Origin: Metaphire vulgaris
Taxonomy: Eukaryota; Annelida; Clitellata; Crassiclitellata; Megascolecidae
NCBI GenBank assembly: GCA_018105865.1
Contig: CM030865.1
Coordinates: forward strand, 1,350,216 to 1,414,215
DNA length: 64,000 nucleotides
Reading direction: 5' to 3'
Below, piece by piece: positions 1-13,101 of this stretch (the first letter of the stretch is position 1; each line of letters starts with the position of its first letter). The translations under genes and the position numbers were made by a program. The notes beneath the pieces are model-generated. The model did not search any database. It saw only the letters and a list, made by a program, of their open reading frames with translations, and was not told where the DNA came from.

Positions 1-187
1 GGGTAGAAATTGAGACGCAAGATCTTTGGATTTTTCCGGAAATGACGTCAGCGAGGAACCGTCGTGGTGACGCCAAAATGACGTCACTTCCTGCGCAGAA
101 AAGGACGTTCGCACTGTTTACAACGAGACTAAGGATAGAGTCCTTGTGGTTAATTGCAGAAAAAGCAAAATAATTAATTTCAGAGTC

Positions 188-203
188 ATTATTATTATTA
201 TTA

Positions 204-286
<83 letters not shown>
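188..286. repeat. (ATT)n microsatellite
   Basis: Nearly pure ATT/TTA trinucleotide array with one or two interruptions. A TAAG-rich stretch and a TATAGCGCC motif follow at about 305-353. No gene is seen in the first kilobase. Confidence 0.95.
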
Positions 287-289
<3 letters not shown>

Positions 290-1024
290 TCAATGCTATC
301 CATTAAGTACGTAAGTAAGTAAGCGAATAAGCAAAGCGAATTTCTATAGCGCCATTCAACAGCTACCATCTCAATTCTACCGTGATGAATAAATTCTCCG
401 TTTTCTTGGAGACTTACGTCGTGATGTCATCCAGCGTCAAGGCCACAAAGATGTTATTGTTACGTCGTAAAATCTCTCGAATTTATATAGCGCCGCCGTG
501 GCCGTTGAAAGAGTTTCTCGACGCTCGAGACACCGACTGGGTTGCCCCCTCAAACAAATGCTATCATTATATCCCAGAGGGGCGTAAGCAAATACCTCTG
601 TCAATGGCCAGTAAGTCCTTGAATTTGGAGTTCTTTGCGGCTAGAAGCCAAGACCTGGGAAATCCCGCACCGAGACGGAGAGGGAAAGGAAGGGGAGGGG
701 AGGGGGAGGAGGAGGGAGGAGAGGAAGAGGGAGAGGCGATAGAGAGAAGAGTGGACGTGGAAAGGTTCAAGGAGTGAGACGAGGAGAATTATTCGTCGAC
801 AGACCGCATCGCGTAGAGAAAGAAAGAATGAATGAAGGACACGACGTAAAAAGGCAAAGCGCACGCCGTACCGTATTAGAACGATCCCGCGATGCCTCGC
901 GGGCGGCGGACTGGAAACCGGAACCGGAAGTTGCAGACGTGCAGACGACTCGCCGCCGCTCTGCATACTTACACGCAGTCGGCGTCCACCGAAGCAGACT
1001 AATTGCACGCCGTCCATTGCTGTA

Positions 1025-1027
<3 letters not shown>

Positions 1028-1095
<68 letters not shown>

Positions 1096-1172
1096 TATAT
1101 ATATATAAGTATATAATTTCAGTAGGAGCAATGAGAACTAAAGTTAGTTTTTACGTAGTATAAAACCGACAA

Positions 1173-1262
<90 letters not shown>

Positions 1263-1340
1263 TGTGTGTGTGCATTTGAATTGCAATATGTGGTAATAGC
1301 TGAGTTTACTGTATATATGAACTTGTTCATTAGCGATACT

Positions 1341-1436
<96 letters not shown>

Positions 1437-1460
1437 AGAGAGAGAGACAGAGACAGAGAC
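1028..1460. repeat. (TA)n tracts with adjoining (GA)n
   Basis: Three long TA tracts (about 1028-1100, 1178-1255, 1341-1382). The last runs into GA and GACAGA repeats up to about 1470. Open frames here are only repeat translations. Confidence 0.95.
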
Positions 1461-1997
1461 AGAGACAGAGAGCTGTTAATCCATAATCCATTTGTCTTTT
1501 CATCTGTGTTCGATCATTTACTTATTTTAAAATAAGTTTTCAAACAACCCGTTGTTGCGACTTCGAATTTCGATCCGTCAAACCCGGAAACGTCATCGAT
1601 AACGTCATTTCGCGTCACGTGACATCTCTCTCGTGGCTGTCGTCACTCCTCCGTCATCCGATCTCATATCTTTGTTTTGCATTCGACGACGGTAGAACCA
1701 AGGACAAACGCCCCCGAACACCGCGCATGCGCGCCAGAAGTGCGATCCGTCTCATCCCCTAATTCCATCCTCCCCTACTTCTTCTTCTCCTCCTCCTCTT
1801 TCCCTTCCTATCGAGCACCACCCCCACCACCCTCATCCTCTTCCACCCCCGCAGTAATGGCGTCGGCATCTTCATCTTCTACTGGAGAGAAGACACGAAT
1901 CAAGGACTCCATTCATTCATTGGGAGATCTTACGGCAGACAAAGATAAGCCTCGTTATCGAAAGACCACGTGACTTTTGTCGCCCCTCCTCCTCCTC

Positions 1998-1999
<2 letters not shown>

Positions 2000-2048
<49 letters not shown>
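2000..2048. repeat. (ATC)n microsatellite
   Basis: A pure CAT/ATC array follows a short CTC-rich stretch. No gene is seen between 1500 and 2000. Confidence 0.9.
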
Positions 2049-2049
<1 letters not shown>

Positions 2050-2100
2050 GGCATGCCCCTGTTGGATCGTAGCCTTGTCCACAAACTGCCACCATAGAGT

Positions 2101-2180
2101 TCTCCCTTTTAGTCCGATGTTCTCCCTTTTAGTCCGATGTTCTCCCTTTTAGTCCGATGTTCTCCATTTTAGTCCGATGT
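2101..2180. repeat. 20-bp minisatellite, four units
   Basis: Four consecutive 20-base units (TCTCCCTTTTAGTCCGATGT). The first three are identical and the fourth differs by one base (CCC to CCA). The near-perfect identity suggests recent tandem duplication. Confidence 0.95.
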
Positions 2181-2774
2181 TACGGTGATTGAATTGTCCG
2201 CATCCGCAATGCTTTCGACGTTTCTTGGACTACTTTGTCAAAATGGATTTCTTTAAATTTTAAATTTCTTTAATAAATATTCTGTCTGCGAGAAAAATAC
2301 GTGAGAGAAAAAATCACTAGATCAATCCTAAACGCGGAGAAGTCAAACGAGTCATTCCCGTGACCTCTGACCCTTCTGAAAGCACTGGCAAGAGAGGGAG
2401 TGGGGTGGGGTGGGGGGAGCGGGGGACGGAGGGAAGGGTTCGAATATTTTCAAAATGGAATTCTAGAAAGAAAGGAACTCCTAAATAGCCAGACGCCGTG
2501 ACAACCAAAGATTGATGAGAATTTCTCGCTGGATGCCCGTATCATGTCCGGCGAAATTCGGGCGCGTGTCACGACATGACGCCTGCGTGACGAGAACGTC
2601 ACGAATGACGTGGCACTCGAAAGCGACGCCTCCCCCTCCCCTCCCCCTCCGCTCCACTCCCAGCATTTCTGCTGATTCGGCATTTCTTCGTTTCCGCTTT
2701 TCTGATTTTCGGAAAATTGTTGTCATCCATTTTCGTGAATAAGATGGAAGCCAACGCTCAGTTTTATCGCTCTC

Positions 2775-2930
2775 TTCTTTCTCTGCTCTTGTTCTTGTTC
2801 TTCTTCCTCTTGTTCTTTTCCTTATTCTTGTTCATTTTCTTCTTCTTCTGGTTCTTCTTGTTCTTGCTCTTGTTTTTGTTCTTCTTGTTCTTCTTGTTCT
2901 TCTTGTTCTTCTTCTTCCAACTTCTTTCCT
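2775..2930. repeat. pyrimidine-rich (TTCTTG)n tract
   Basis: Imperfect TTC/TTG repeats about 155 bp long, almost free of purines other than G on the + strand. The open frames here are low-complexity Phe/Leu or Lys/Asn repeats and are not genes. Confidence 0.85.
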
Positions 2931-3539
2931 GAGTGTCTTTCAACTGTTTCCGGTCTGTACTACCGTCTTCAAATTCCACTCGATGAGCAAAAAACGGCGT
3001 CGATTTACTCGTAAATAAAACCGCTGATCAAATACAAACAGAGACTCCAGCCATTTTGGGGGCGGGGGCATCAACCCCATGCCCCCATGGGGTGGGGGGG
3101 CATCAACCCCATCCCTCCCGCACCTCTGTGGCTGCACCAATGTCAAAGATATTATCAGCCTAATCTGGCAATAGTTGTTGTTCATGTCGACATCAATGAG
3201 CTCTATAATACATCGAATACTATTCAGTTGTCTCAATTGTATTCACGAGATTATCATATTCGAAATTCTCTCTCTCGCTCTAACATCGCTCGTTCTTTAA
3301 GAGGCTTCGCGCGGTCACGTGACGTTAATCACGTGACCCGGTCTTTTTCTCAGCGCGACTTCTGACGTCATCTCGGCGCACGGTTCCGATGAAAAATCGC
3401 CTGGCGTCGACGATAAGTTTTCTCCTCCGTCGCTAGGTGGCCAGAAAAATCCTACGACGACTACGCCTCCTTATCGATATCGGGGGCGATAATAAGAGCA
3501 TGTCGTCGCATTCGGCCAGCAACTATAGAGCCAGAGGAC

Positions 3540-3690
3540 GACAGGAGGGACAGAGACAAAGAGAGGGACAGAAAGACGGACAACGAAAAGAACAGCCGCA
3601 GAGGAAGAAGATGCAACGAGAGAGAGACAGAGAGACAGAGAGACAGAGACAGACAGACAGAGACAGACAGACAGACAGAAACCAGCATTG
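3540..3690. repeat. purine-rich GAGACA / GACA array
   Basis: Imperfect GAGACAGA and CAGA repeats. Between 3090 and 4220 I see only low-complexity purine or pyrimidine stretches and scattered CACGTGAC palindromes. Confidence 0.85.
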
Positions 3691-4223
3691 GCAAAAGGCA
3701 AAGGAAATGGAAATAAAAAGAAAAGAAACTTGACAGAAAAGACTAATAATGCAGGAGATAACAACAGTGAAGAGAGGGACAAAGACAAGGGCAGAGGGAA
3801 GGACAAGAGAGAGGCGACTCAGAGGTAAAGTGAGGCGGACTGGAACTGCATGGAATGCATCACCATGGCGACTAGTATACCGTTTCCAAGGGAACGACGG
3901 ACAGAAGGAAGGAAGGACGGAAGGAAGAAGGAAGGAAGGAATGACTTTTCGAATATTTGTCCAACGGTTGAAAAACGATCCTCTCTCCCTCTTTCTTCTC
4001 CTTCTCCTTCTCCTCCTCCTCCTCTTCCTTCTCCTCTTCGAGGACTGTCAGCGGAGAGAAGAGAGCGCTTTCTCGGAGGATACCACGTGACTGACTTTGA
4101 GTGGCGCTCCAGGGAGTTAGATTAGACGGGGGCTGACCCGTGGGGGCGTGAAGAGGGGAGGGACAGGGGGAGGGGGGTGGTTGACAGCGAGGGTTTACTC
4201 GGTGCACTTTTGATTGTCAGTTG

Positions 4224-4238
4224 CTCTGCGGGTCGTTG

Positions 4239-4273
<35 letters not shown>

Positions 4274-4290
4274 GTCGTCGTCGTCGTCGT
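4224..4290. repeat. (CAT)n(CGT)n microsatellite
   Basis: A CAT array passes into CGT repeats, followed by short fragments of the dispersed TATAGCGCCA motif at about 4395. Confidence 0.9.
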
Positions 4291-4637
4291 TGTAATATTA
4301 GGCCTAACAGACTGTATTGTAACGTAATGGAACATTTATATGGCGCCACCTGGAAAGGATACCTCGGAGATGCTTTGCGGTGTCGTGTTCGCTTCTATAG
4401 CGCCATGCAATTGGAACATGTCTGACATCTTGGTTCGCATCGCTGTGTTCATGCGGTCGACCGGTTGTTGCCTGTGCTTGTGTATTTGTGTGTTGCTGGT
4501 TTGTCAGGTATTTATGAATATGCTTATATTCGTACATGCACTGGAGTAACTGGTTAAAGTCTGGTTTTACCATTAACATTCAAGGGACGCGTCTAGACTC
4601 GGCACATTGGGAGTGCCATATTAATCTCCACTATTCG

Positions 4638-5100
4638 TATGAGTATTCATTCATTCATTCTTTCTTTCACTCTGGCATTCTGTAATTCTGTCATTCATTC
4701 TGTCATTCGCTTATTCAATCACTTTGGCATTCACTTTGGCATTCATTCATTCCGTCATTCTATCATTCATTTATACATTCATTCATTTTGTCATTTTGTT
4801 ATTCATTCTGTCATTCATTCTTTCATCAATTTATTTATTTATTTATTCATTTAGTCATTCTTTCATTTATTTATTTATTTGTTTAGTCATTCATTCAGTC
4901 AGTCATTCAGTCGTTCATTCTGTCATTCATTTATTCAGTCACTCTGTCATTCACTCTGGTATTCATTCATTCTGTTATTCTGTCATTCATTCTGTCATTC
5001 ATTTATTCATTCATTCATTTTCTCATTCTGTCATTCTTTCTTTCATTTATTTATTTATTCTGTCATTCATTCTGTCATTCATCTGTCATGCATTCATTAA
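4638..5100. repeat. long imperfect ATTC satellite
   Basis: About 460 bp of ATTC/CATT repeats with recurring TCATTCTGTCATTCATT higher-order units. Three frames stay open across it as Ile/His/Ser/Phe repeats, which is expected of a 4-bp repeat and not evidence of coding. Confidence 0.9.
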
Positions 5101-5529
5101 ACATTGTTGTCATTGAATGCGGCCTCGATATATTAGGCAGGCGGAATATTCAATCGGTCGTTGACTCTAAATTATTCCTCCGCATTATTATGAGATGTCT
5201 CGCGACGCTTTTCCCGCTTTGCTTTGCTCTCAACGGGGCGCAAAAAATTCCAGCTCCGAAGAAGAAGATGAAGATAATGTCTTCGCCTAATCTTCGGTCA
5301 CGCATCGACCAATGCAGAAAGAGCGCTACATAAACGGATATCAAACAATCCACAATCGACGTATATCCGTTTGATATGCGATCCCTTTTAGGCCGAAAAT
5401 AAAAGGCGCTATATCAGCCGCATGACACGAAACTGGGGCCAAAACGGGAATTGGGGTCATGACCTCGGTGTTCTATATACGCAATCCTGTGTGTGTGTGT
5501 ATATATATATGGGCGCGTGTGCGTGTGTG

Positions 5530-5846
5530 CAGTGGCGGTTCCAGGAATTCTTGGTTGGGGGGGGGGGGTGAAAAATATTGGAAGTTGGTGGGGGGATGCA
5601 AAGTGAAGAAGAAAAACAAGAACAAAAAGAGAGAAAAAGGTCATTGTTGGTAGTGTTTTGCTCACTATATGTTAAGAAACCTTGCCATTAAAAAGGCCGA
5701 CAAGCAAAAAAAGGAAAGTCGTTTGCAGTATTTTTCACCATTTGTGTAAAACTCACCGGAAAATAGGTTGACAAGCAAAAACAAGGTCATCCGGAACCCC
5801 GGTGAGAGATGCATCCCCAGCCATCAACATGGTTGAACCGCCACTG
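5530..5846. mobile_element. hAT-like non-autonomous element, family B
   Basis: The element begins CAGTGGCGGTTCCAGGAATT and ends GGTTGAACCGCCACTG, so the termini are inverted repeats. The flanks are CGTGTGTG and CGTGAGTG, a 7-of-8 match to the 8-bp target duplication of hAT transposons. It contains GACAAGCAAAAA core sequences and has no transposase frame. Confidence 0.75.
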
Positions 5847-5893
5847 CGTGAGTGGATGCTATAGCGAATATTGCCAACAGAAACGAGTTTTTT

Positions 5894-6053
5894 CAGGGGC
5901 GTAGCCAGGAATTTGATTTGGGGGTATAATGTGATTTGGAGAGGTATAAATCTTTAAAAACTCTAAAAATCTTGAATAACACATTAAAAACTTTAAGGTA
6001 GACTGATTTGGGGGGTATATATATACCGATATGCCCCCGTCGCTACGCCCCTG
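5894..6053. mobile_element. hAT-like element, family C
   Basis: About 160 bp bounded by CAGGGGCGTAGCCAGG and its inverse CGCTACGCCCCTG. Related copies sit at 17575-17813 and 32256-32430. No clear 8-bp duplication is seen at this copy. Confidence 0.6.
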
Positions 6054-6063
6054 ATTTTGTTAT

Positions 6064-6590
<527 letters not shown>

Positions 6591-6599
6591 TCTAGTCCG

Positions 6600-7630
6600 T
6601 TCCTCTGGAAGACAGAATTTACCTGGATGTGGAAGATATTGCATGGTATAACGGTCTTTCCTTCCATGATATAAAGTTAAAACAAACCCCTGTTGCTGTT
6701 AGCATCTATGGGGGGGCATGGGGTGGGAGAAGTGGCTTATCTAAGGGGCTGAATAAAAAGGTGTTGACTGTTTTTGCCGATGTAAAACTGGGTTTCAGTT
6801 ATTAAATAGTAACGTGAATTTTCCGAATGCTAGGATTTGCATGGCCCCTGTTTCGTGCGCAGAGCTAATCTGCCGACCCGAGGTAATAAAAGGAACATTC
6901 AAAGTCTTGAATCAAGTTCCGGGAAATTATTATTATTTCGCTCGGAATTTCGAAAACGAATTGCATAGTCCGTCATGAAAATCTACCGGAAGTTAATAAC
7001 CGCCAGACAAAGTATCGCCATGTAAAAATCGTGCTCAAGTAACCTTATAAAACTTGTAATATCGCTCACCGGTTTGTGTTCCGATCGTTTTTGACGCCGC
7101 GGGTGTCGTCGTCTCGTTCCTCGAATATCGCTCATAAATAATGCGAATCGCACTTACGTATATATTGGCAACTATCGCCGTTCTTTCCTTCGTCGGATTG
7201 CGCACTTAATCGGGAGTGACAGACGAAGTGAAGGCGTCACTCCACCACCACCGCCCCCGCCTCCCCTCCCCCCGTCCAGAAAACCTGCAGCGATCGCCGC
7301 ACTACCTTGGGATTGAGATGTGGTGGCTTTTCAGTATCTCACGTTAAGTTTAGACGACAGTAATAGGCCTACATAGTTAGCGCGTTTACTGTATTATGCG
7401 CTAGAATAGAGAAATTGTGCATCCTACCATTTATTAGGCGCTAGAATATCATCACTGAGGTGCTCGGCAGAAAGGACAATGATCAGTGGATGTGCGATAA
7501 CTTTTGCAAATAAATGCGCTATAATAATCGCTGAAAATGCTCAACGCCCACTGTACGAGCATCCAATCCAATAACGTGGCGTACCTGACGACATCACAGC
7601 ACAAGTACAGAATTACGGTACTGGTACTTG
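6600..7630. other. unique-looking DNA without a recognised gene
   Basis: No frame here has coding character. I see scattered GCGCTA motifs at about 7388 and 7440 and a C-rich stretch at about 7240-7280. Confidence 0.5.
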
Positions 7631-7639
7631 TTGTACGAC

Positions 7640-7831
7640 CAGTGGCGGCTCCACCGGGGGGCAGAGGGACCCGTGCCCCCCTATTGAGTGCCTGGCCTCC
7701 CAGTGCCCCCCCCCAGTTTGGACCCTATACTTAATGCTACATACATTAAACAACAAATGGTTGTCCCCCCCCATGATTAGAAGTTGCCACCCCAACGCCC
7801 CCCCACTTGCCAAATCCTAGAGCCGCCACTG
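7640..7831. mobile_element. hAT MITE, family A, copy 1
   Basis: This 192-bp element begins CAGTGGCGGCTCCACC and ends CTAGAGCCGCCACTG. It is flanked by a perfect 8-bp duplication, TGTACGAC, at 7632-7639 and 7832-7839. Three more copies in the window (20411, 56408, 62650) share its interior and also carry perfect 8-bp duplications. It has no coding capacity and would depend on a hAT transposase elsewhere. Confidence 0.92.
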
Positions 7832-8575
7832 TGTACGACCTCTATGCTGTGGTGTAGATTAGGGAGCGGGGGTTGGCGACCTGGGTGGTCTTTCAGGCGT
7901 CGTTCAGTTCTGACGTCATTATGACGTCATCATCAGATCTAATCTTCGGATGTTGAATTTGTCGCCTGTGTACGGCGCAACATAAACGCATTTATTCAGC
8001 GGTTTGTTTTATCGCTCACTCTCACCCAACCATGATCACGCCGCCATCTTCCAAAATGGCTACCGTCCGTCGTACGCTGGTTCCACGGCGTCGTCTTCGT
8101 CCGGTAGACTGGTTCCAGGCAGACTGGATGTGCGTATTATTCGCCCGAGATTCTCATCGGAACCAGCGTCTTATACGGAGACTGGTTCCCCGTTCGCAGT
8201 CGGCGATCATGCGCGTCACGTGCCGTTCGTGATCTAGAGATCCTATGGTCGACGTTCTGGGGTCCGTGTGTCCGTGTGTCTGTATGTCCTTGTGTCTGTG
8301 TGTCCGTGTGTCTGCATGTCCTTGTGTCTGTCTGTGTGTCCGTGAGTCCGGGACCTCGAAAAGGAATGCCAACAGCTTGCTTGCGGGAAATGCGACCGAG
8401 AACGAGGCTGGAGGGCCGGTTGTTTATTTTTATAGCGCCTTTTATCGATTCTGTTTGTCTTTTCTTCCCTCTGGTGAACAGAGAGAGAGATGCAGAAGGA
8501 GACAGAAGCCTTGAACGGTCAATTGAAATTCTCCGATCTGACCTAATTTGCAAAGCGCTTGACCCAATAACCTAC

Positions 8576-8579
8576 TAAC

Positions 8580-8641
<62 letters not shown>

Positions 8642-8990
8642 GCTGCTACTACTACTACTACTGCTACTACTGCTACTGCTACTACTACTGCTGCTGCTGC
8701 TACTACTACTGCTACTACTGCTGGTGCTGGTACTGGTAGTAGTAGTACTACTAGTATGTAGTACCTGTACTGCCTGTGGGTGGTGCCTGTGGTACTAAAC
8801 CCATACTGCTAGTACCTGTACTAATTACTACCTGGTACTACTAGTACTACTAGTACTGCTGCTGCTGGTAGTAGTGGTGCAGTACTACTACTATTTCTAT
8901 TACTAGTACTAGCTAGTAGCTACTACTACTACTACTACTAGTAGTAGTAGTAGTAGTAACACTAATAATACTAATAATACTACTAATACA
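8576..8990. repeat. (CTA)/(CTG)/(TAG) compound trinucleotide array
   Basis: A pure CTA array passes into mixed CTA/CTG/GGTA triplets and then into TAGTAG. An internal inverted CTA...TAG arrangement at about 8920-8955 could fold as a hairpin. Confidence 0.9.
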
Positions 8991-9518
8991 AATACAAGTA
9001 AAATAAGTAAGAGAAGACTTATAGGAAGACTTTGATAATGACGTCATATATTCTTATTATCAATTTAGACAAATGCGTGAAGTTGTAGCTCGGCCGGGCA
9101 ATTAAAATCGAACTGAACGAGGTATTAGAACAATGGGTGACCACCTGTTAATCGCCCCCTCCGGCGCTGTCTTTCTGCTGATTGATGTAGCGCCTGATTC
9201 GTATTTATCTCCGTATTGTAAACGGTTGTGTAGCGGTGTTGTGCAGAGATATCTGCGGAGATGTCTGCGGAACCAAGAGATCGTGGTTTATTGCCTTTCG
9301 ATTCGGAGTGACGTTCGAGTAATGGCGTCGTCGGCCGTTTCTCGTCTCGTTGAATTCACGAAATCTCGCTGCTCGCGAGATCTCGCGGCGAGAGAAACGA
9401 GATCTCGCATTTGGCGACGAGATCTCGGAGAGACTGTAAAAATTAAACCTGCCTGAACACCGAGGCTAACTCCCCCTCCCCACCCAGGAATTCCCTATAG
9501 TTTTGCGTTCCATTTAAA

Positions 9519-9592
9519 CTTTACTACTACTACTACTGCTGCTGCTGCTGTTACTACTACTACTGCTACTACTGCTGCTGCTACTACTGCTG

Positions 9593-9663
<71 letters not shown>

Positions 9664-9787
9664 GCTGCTGCCACTGCTGCCACTGCTGCTGCTGCTGCTG
9701 CTGCCACTGCCACTGCTGCTGCTGCTGCCACTGCTGCTGCTGCCACCTGCACCACCACCACCACCACTGCTGCTGCTGCTGCCACTG

Positions 9788-9818
<31 letters not shown>

Positions 9819-9880
9819 ACTGCACCACTTCACTACTACTACTGCTGCTGCTGCTGCTGCTACTACTACTACTACTACCA
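9519..9880. repeat. (CTG)/(CTA) compound trinucleotide array
   Basis: About 360 bp of CTG, CTA, CCA and ACC triplets. The minus strand reads as polyalanine or polyserine in two frames for over 100 codons. I regard this as a repeat translation because no flanking unique coding sequence or splice sites support it. Confidence 0.9.
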
Positions 9881-10436
9881 ACATTGACTTGAAAACAAAT
9901 TTATGTGAAGCTAGATGTTTAGGCCTGTCATGCTGCAACTGAGTAGTAAAAATCGAAGTTTTACTTTGATATCTCACAAAATGCATGGCCACCCTATATG
10001 CAAATGAGGTGAAAATAAGCAGAGAGGTGGGAAAATATGTGCTGTACACGCGTGGTCATTTTAATAGAAATATATTTAGGAATTTTGTAAGATATCATAG
10101 TTTTTCTGCTGGGGCCGTTTTTTTCTGAGACACCCTATAGATGCAGTCTACAAGTAGGTACGATAAAAGGAACCGCCTTATATCGCCGGGGAAAGGGCAT
10201 CCTATATACGACGTTATAAGATTTCCAATGTTTTCGAAGGCGAAGCCACGGGTGGCCATTACGGGACACCGTACTGTTTACCCTTTTCGATCGTCTATGG
10301 CACGGCGCGCAATGTTTGCTGGGAAGACCCCGACGCAAGATGTCGGCCTTTTAAAGTCGACTATTACGTCAGCGTATGCCGAATGATGACGTCATCGATC
10401 GATCGATTGCACGGCGTGATTCGCTAGAGGGCTTCT

Positions 10437-10439
<3 letters not shown>

Positions 10440-10492
<53 letters not shown>

Positions 10493-11010
10493 AACATAGA
10501 GAGAGATAGAGATAGAGACAGAGAGATAGAGACAGACAGACAGACATACAGATGGAGAGAGAGACAGACAGACAGAGAAAGACAGACACAGAGACAGAGA
10601 GAATGACATTAGAGTGACCTGTCCGAGTCTAAGTCGCATCCGTCTGACAAGAGGTGGCGCCACTTTCTTGTCTCGTTCTCGTTCTGCGTCAAGTTCTTAC
10701 TTCGAATGCTCCGGCCGTTTCCGGTTTAGAAGCGACTTCTGACGTCACCGCGGCGACTTTCGCTCTCTTCTCTCTGACAATTGACGTCATCGAAGTACGA
10801 AGTGGAGGCGAGGAGGAGGAAGAGGAAGAGGAAGAAGAGGAGGAGGAGGAGGAGGACATGGAGAAAAACTAGATAAGAACTGAGAAGAAGAACTGGTGGA
10901 TGTGACATAAGGCGACATTACAATAGAATCGACAAAGCTACAGACAGAAAGAAAGACAGACAGATGGATGTGCAGACAGACAGCTGGATATGCAGACAGA
11001 CAGACAGACA
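10440..11010. repeat. purine-rich GA, GACA and GAG arrays
   Basis: A (GA)n and GACA array at 10440-10605, a GAG/GAA array at 10798-10860 and a GACA array at 10930-11010 are separated by short unique pieces carrying TGACGTCA at 10740 and 10782. Confidence 0.85.
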
Positions 11011-11011
11011 G

Positions 11012-11700
11012 AGGCAGGAAGGCAGACTAAGAGCAGACTGCCTACAAGACCTGTCTGTCGCCAGAGGCATTTCTATACTGTGTAATAAGATTCTTGACAA
11101 ATTTGTCATTCCCTTCTCTGATGGCGCTACATAATTTATCAGGAACGCGATAACCCGTGCGCGGGATGAGCAGCTTACGACGAGACCATGGGCGACGGGA
11201 TGGACGGCTCTCGCAGACGGAGAAACGTAGATAGAAGGAGGAAAGGAAGAAAGAAACTAAAGACAGCATAGACGACATGCGGCCAAATCGTCTTTTTTTC
11301 TGTTTCAAGATAAAAAAGGAAATTGCTGCTTTTATATTAAAGAATTCCTTGACCGAAGACAATAGACTGGTTCCACGCAGCCTCGAGGCTGTCGAAGACT
11401 TCCTGTTGACGCTGGTACCCCGCTCGCTCCTCCGCGTCGCGATTTCGCAGTGTGCGTCGGCGCGCACGTGACGTATGCGCGTTGCCGTGGCAACGGGGGG
11501 CGGGGGGCGGCGGGGGCGTCCGAAGATCAGTATGCGCGTTGCCAAGGCAACGGCGCCGCCAAAAGCGACGGAAGATCGCTTCTTTTTCTCGACCGGGAGA
11601 AAATTCCCGAAAATGGGCGCCTTCGTCCAACGTCTGGGGCGGCGGGCGATTATAACTCCGGCGCTAGATAAATGCATTAGAAAAGCGGAAGCGGTCGGAC
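11012..11700 (-). other. unassigned region with a long minus-strand open frame
   Basis: A minus-strand frame stays open for about 210 codons (11042-11677). It is Arg/Ser-rich, matches no family I recognise, lacks a convincing splice context, and overlaps three + strand frames of similar quality. I treat it as probably non-coding in a GC-rich, CpG-containing stretch. Confidence 0.3.
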
Positions 11701-11929
11701 TTTAAACCGTGCAAATTGGCCTTTGAATCATCGGCGGTCGGTCGGTAAGTAAGTAAGTAGACGAATGAGGCGGGAAGATGAAAATCAGACCATGCAGCCG
11801 GGCATCAAGGAAGACTGCGAAAGTACGACGGAAAACCAATGGAGTCCCCCCTCCTCCGCTGTTAGGTAGAAAGAGAGGGAAGGGGAGGAGGGAAGGATGG
11901 ATGGAGAGGGAGAAACACAGAGAGAGAAA

Positions 11930-11945
11930 GACAGACAGACGCAGA

Positions 11946-11978
<33 letters not shown>

Positions 11979-12089
11979 CAGAAGAGAGAGAAAAAAAGTG
12001 AGAGGGTGACAGAGACAGATACAGAGAGGGACAGAGACAGACAGACAGAGATAGAAAGATAAAGAGACAGACAGAGTGAGACCAGATAC

Positions 12090-12147
<58 letters not shown>
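11930..12147. repeat. GACA array followed by (TA)n
   Basis: GAGACAGACA repeats end in GAGTGAGACCAGATACATAC and then TA. The last 90 bases of the purine part are nearly repeated at 14643-14735, on the other side of the transposon at 12149-14613. Confidence 0.9.
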
Positions 12148-12150
<3 letters not shown>

Positions 12151-12607
12151 GGTGTGACAAAAAAGTACAAACTATATCCATTCAGTACTAAAAAGATGCT
12201 CTTTGATCTACTGATCAAGAAAAAACCCCATTTCAATATATTATTTTTATGTCTAGGGGTCCCAACTTTGAAAAAACTGATTTATGAATAATATGTATAT
12301 TGCATATTTCATTGCAAAGCAATGGCTTCTTAACAATAACTGCATTAACATAGTTGCTGGGATATTATAAACTGTTTTGTTGAATCTATTGATAGTTTTT
12401 GATTAAATTTGGTAAACTTGGGTATTTGCTATTGAAATAATACAGGCTTTTCTACAATATCCTTCATAAAGTGATCCACTTCTTGGCACACTAGTGGGTT
12501 CTGCTTTCTTCTCATGCCCATAGCAACCATTGTATTTATGATTTCTAATGATGATCATTAAGTGGGTTTAGAGGTGAATTGTAGGTAAATTATGGCAAGC
12601 TTTAGAA

Positions 12608-12960
12608 CAGTGGTTCTCAACCCTTGTTCCGCGCGTGGACCACAAGTGGTCCGCAAGACGGGGTCTAGTGGTCCGCGGCGAAGTCTGAAAAAACGTAAAT
12701 AAAAATTAGACTTATTAATTTTCCATGTGAAAAATCTGAAAAGTGAGACGATCAAAACAAGGTCATCAGCACAAAAAGGTTATCGGCACATTTCGTGTGT
12801 ATTCTGTGCATTTTCTACGTGAAAAAGCATGACAAGCAAAAATAACAAAAGGTCATCACCGCCTCTTTGGAGCAGATGACTGCTCAATTTAGCAGGTGGT
12901 CTGCAAGATATTTTGAACTTCAAAAGAGGTCCATGAGGCAAAGAGGATTGAGAACCACTG
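12608..12960. mobile_element. nested hAT-like element
   Basis: 353 bp bounded by CAGTGGTTCTCAACC and GATTGAGAACCACTG, with flanks CTTTAGAA and CTCTAGAA (7 of 8 identical). It lies wholly inside the transposon at 12149-14613 and so inserted later. The CAGTGGTTCTCAACC terminus is typical of hAT elements in animals. Confidence 0.85.
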
Positions 12961-13101
12961 CTCTAGAACACGAAGTAAAAGTTGACATTCAGTATTTGGG
13001 TTTCCAAAGGAATTAGCCAAAATTCCCAAAAATGTGCTGCCAACGTGAAGATGTTCTAAGAGCGTGTTATTTTTAACAGCAAAAAGAGAGACATAAGACT
13101 G

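Noticed and set aside
9514..10049. Minus-strand polyalanine and polyserine frames over 100 codons
   Set aside because: They are translations of the CTG/CTA array in two frames, with no unique coding flanks or splice sites.
9920..10140. Possible transposon end (CACCCTATA, GACACCCTATAG)
   Set aside because: The two termini do not form a convincing inverted pair.
11042..11677. Minus-strand frame of about 211 codons
   Set aside because: No recognisable domain, three overlapping + strand frames of similar quality, no start or splice support.
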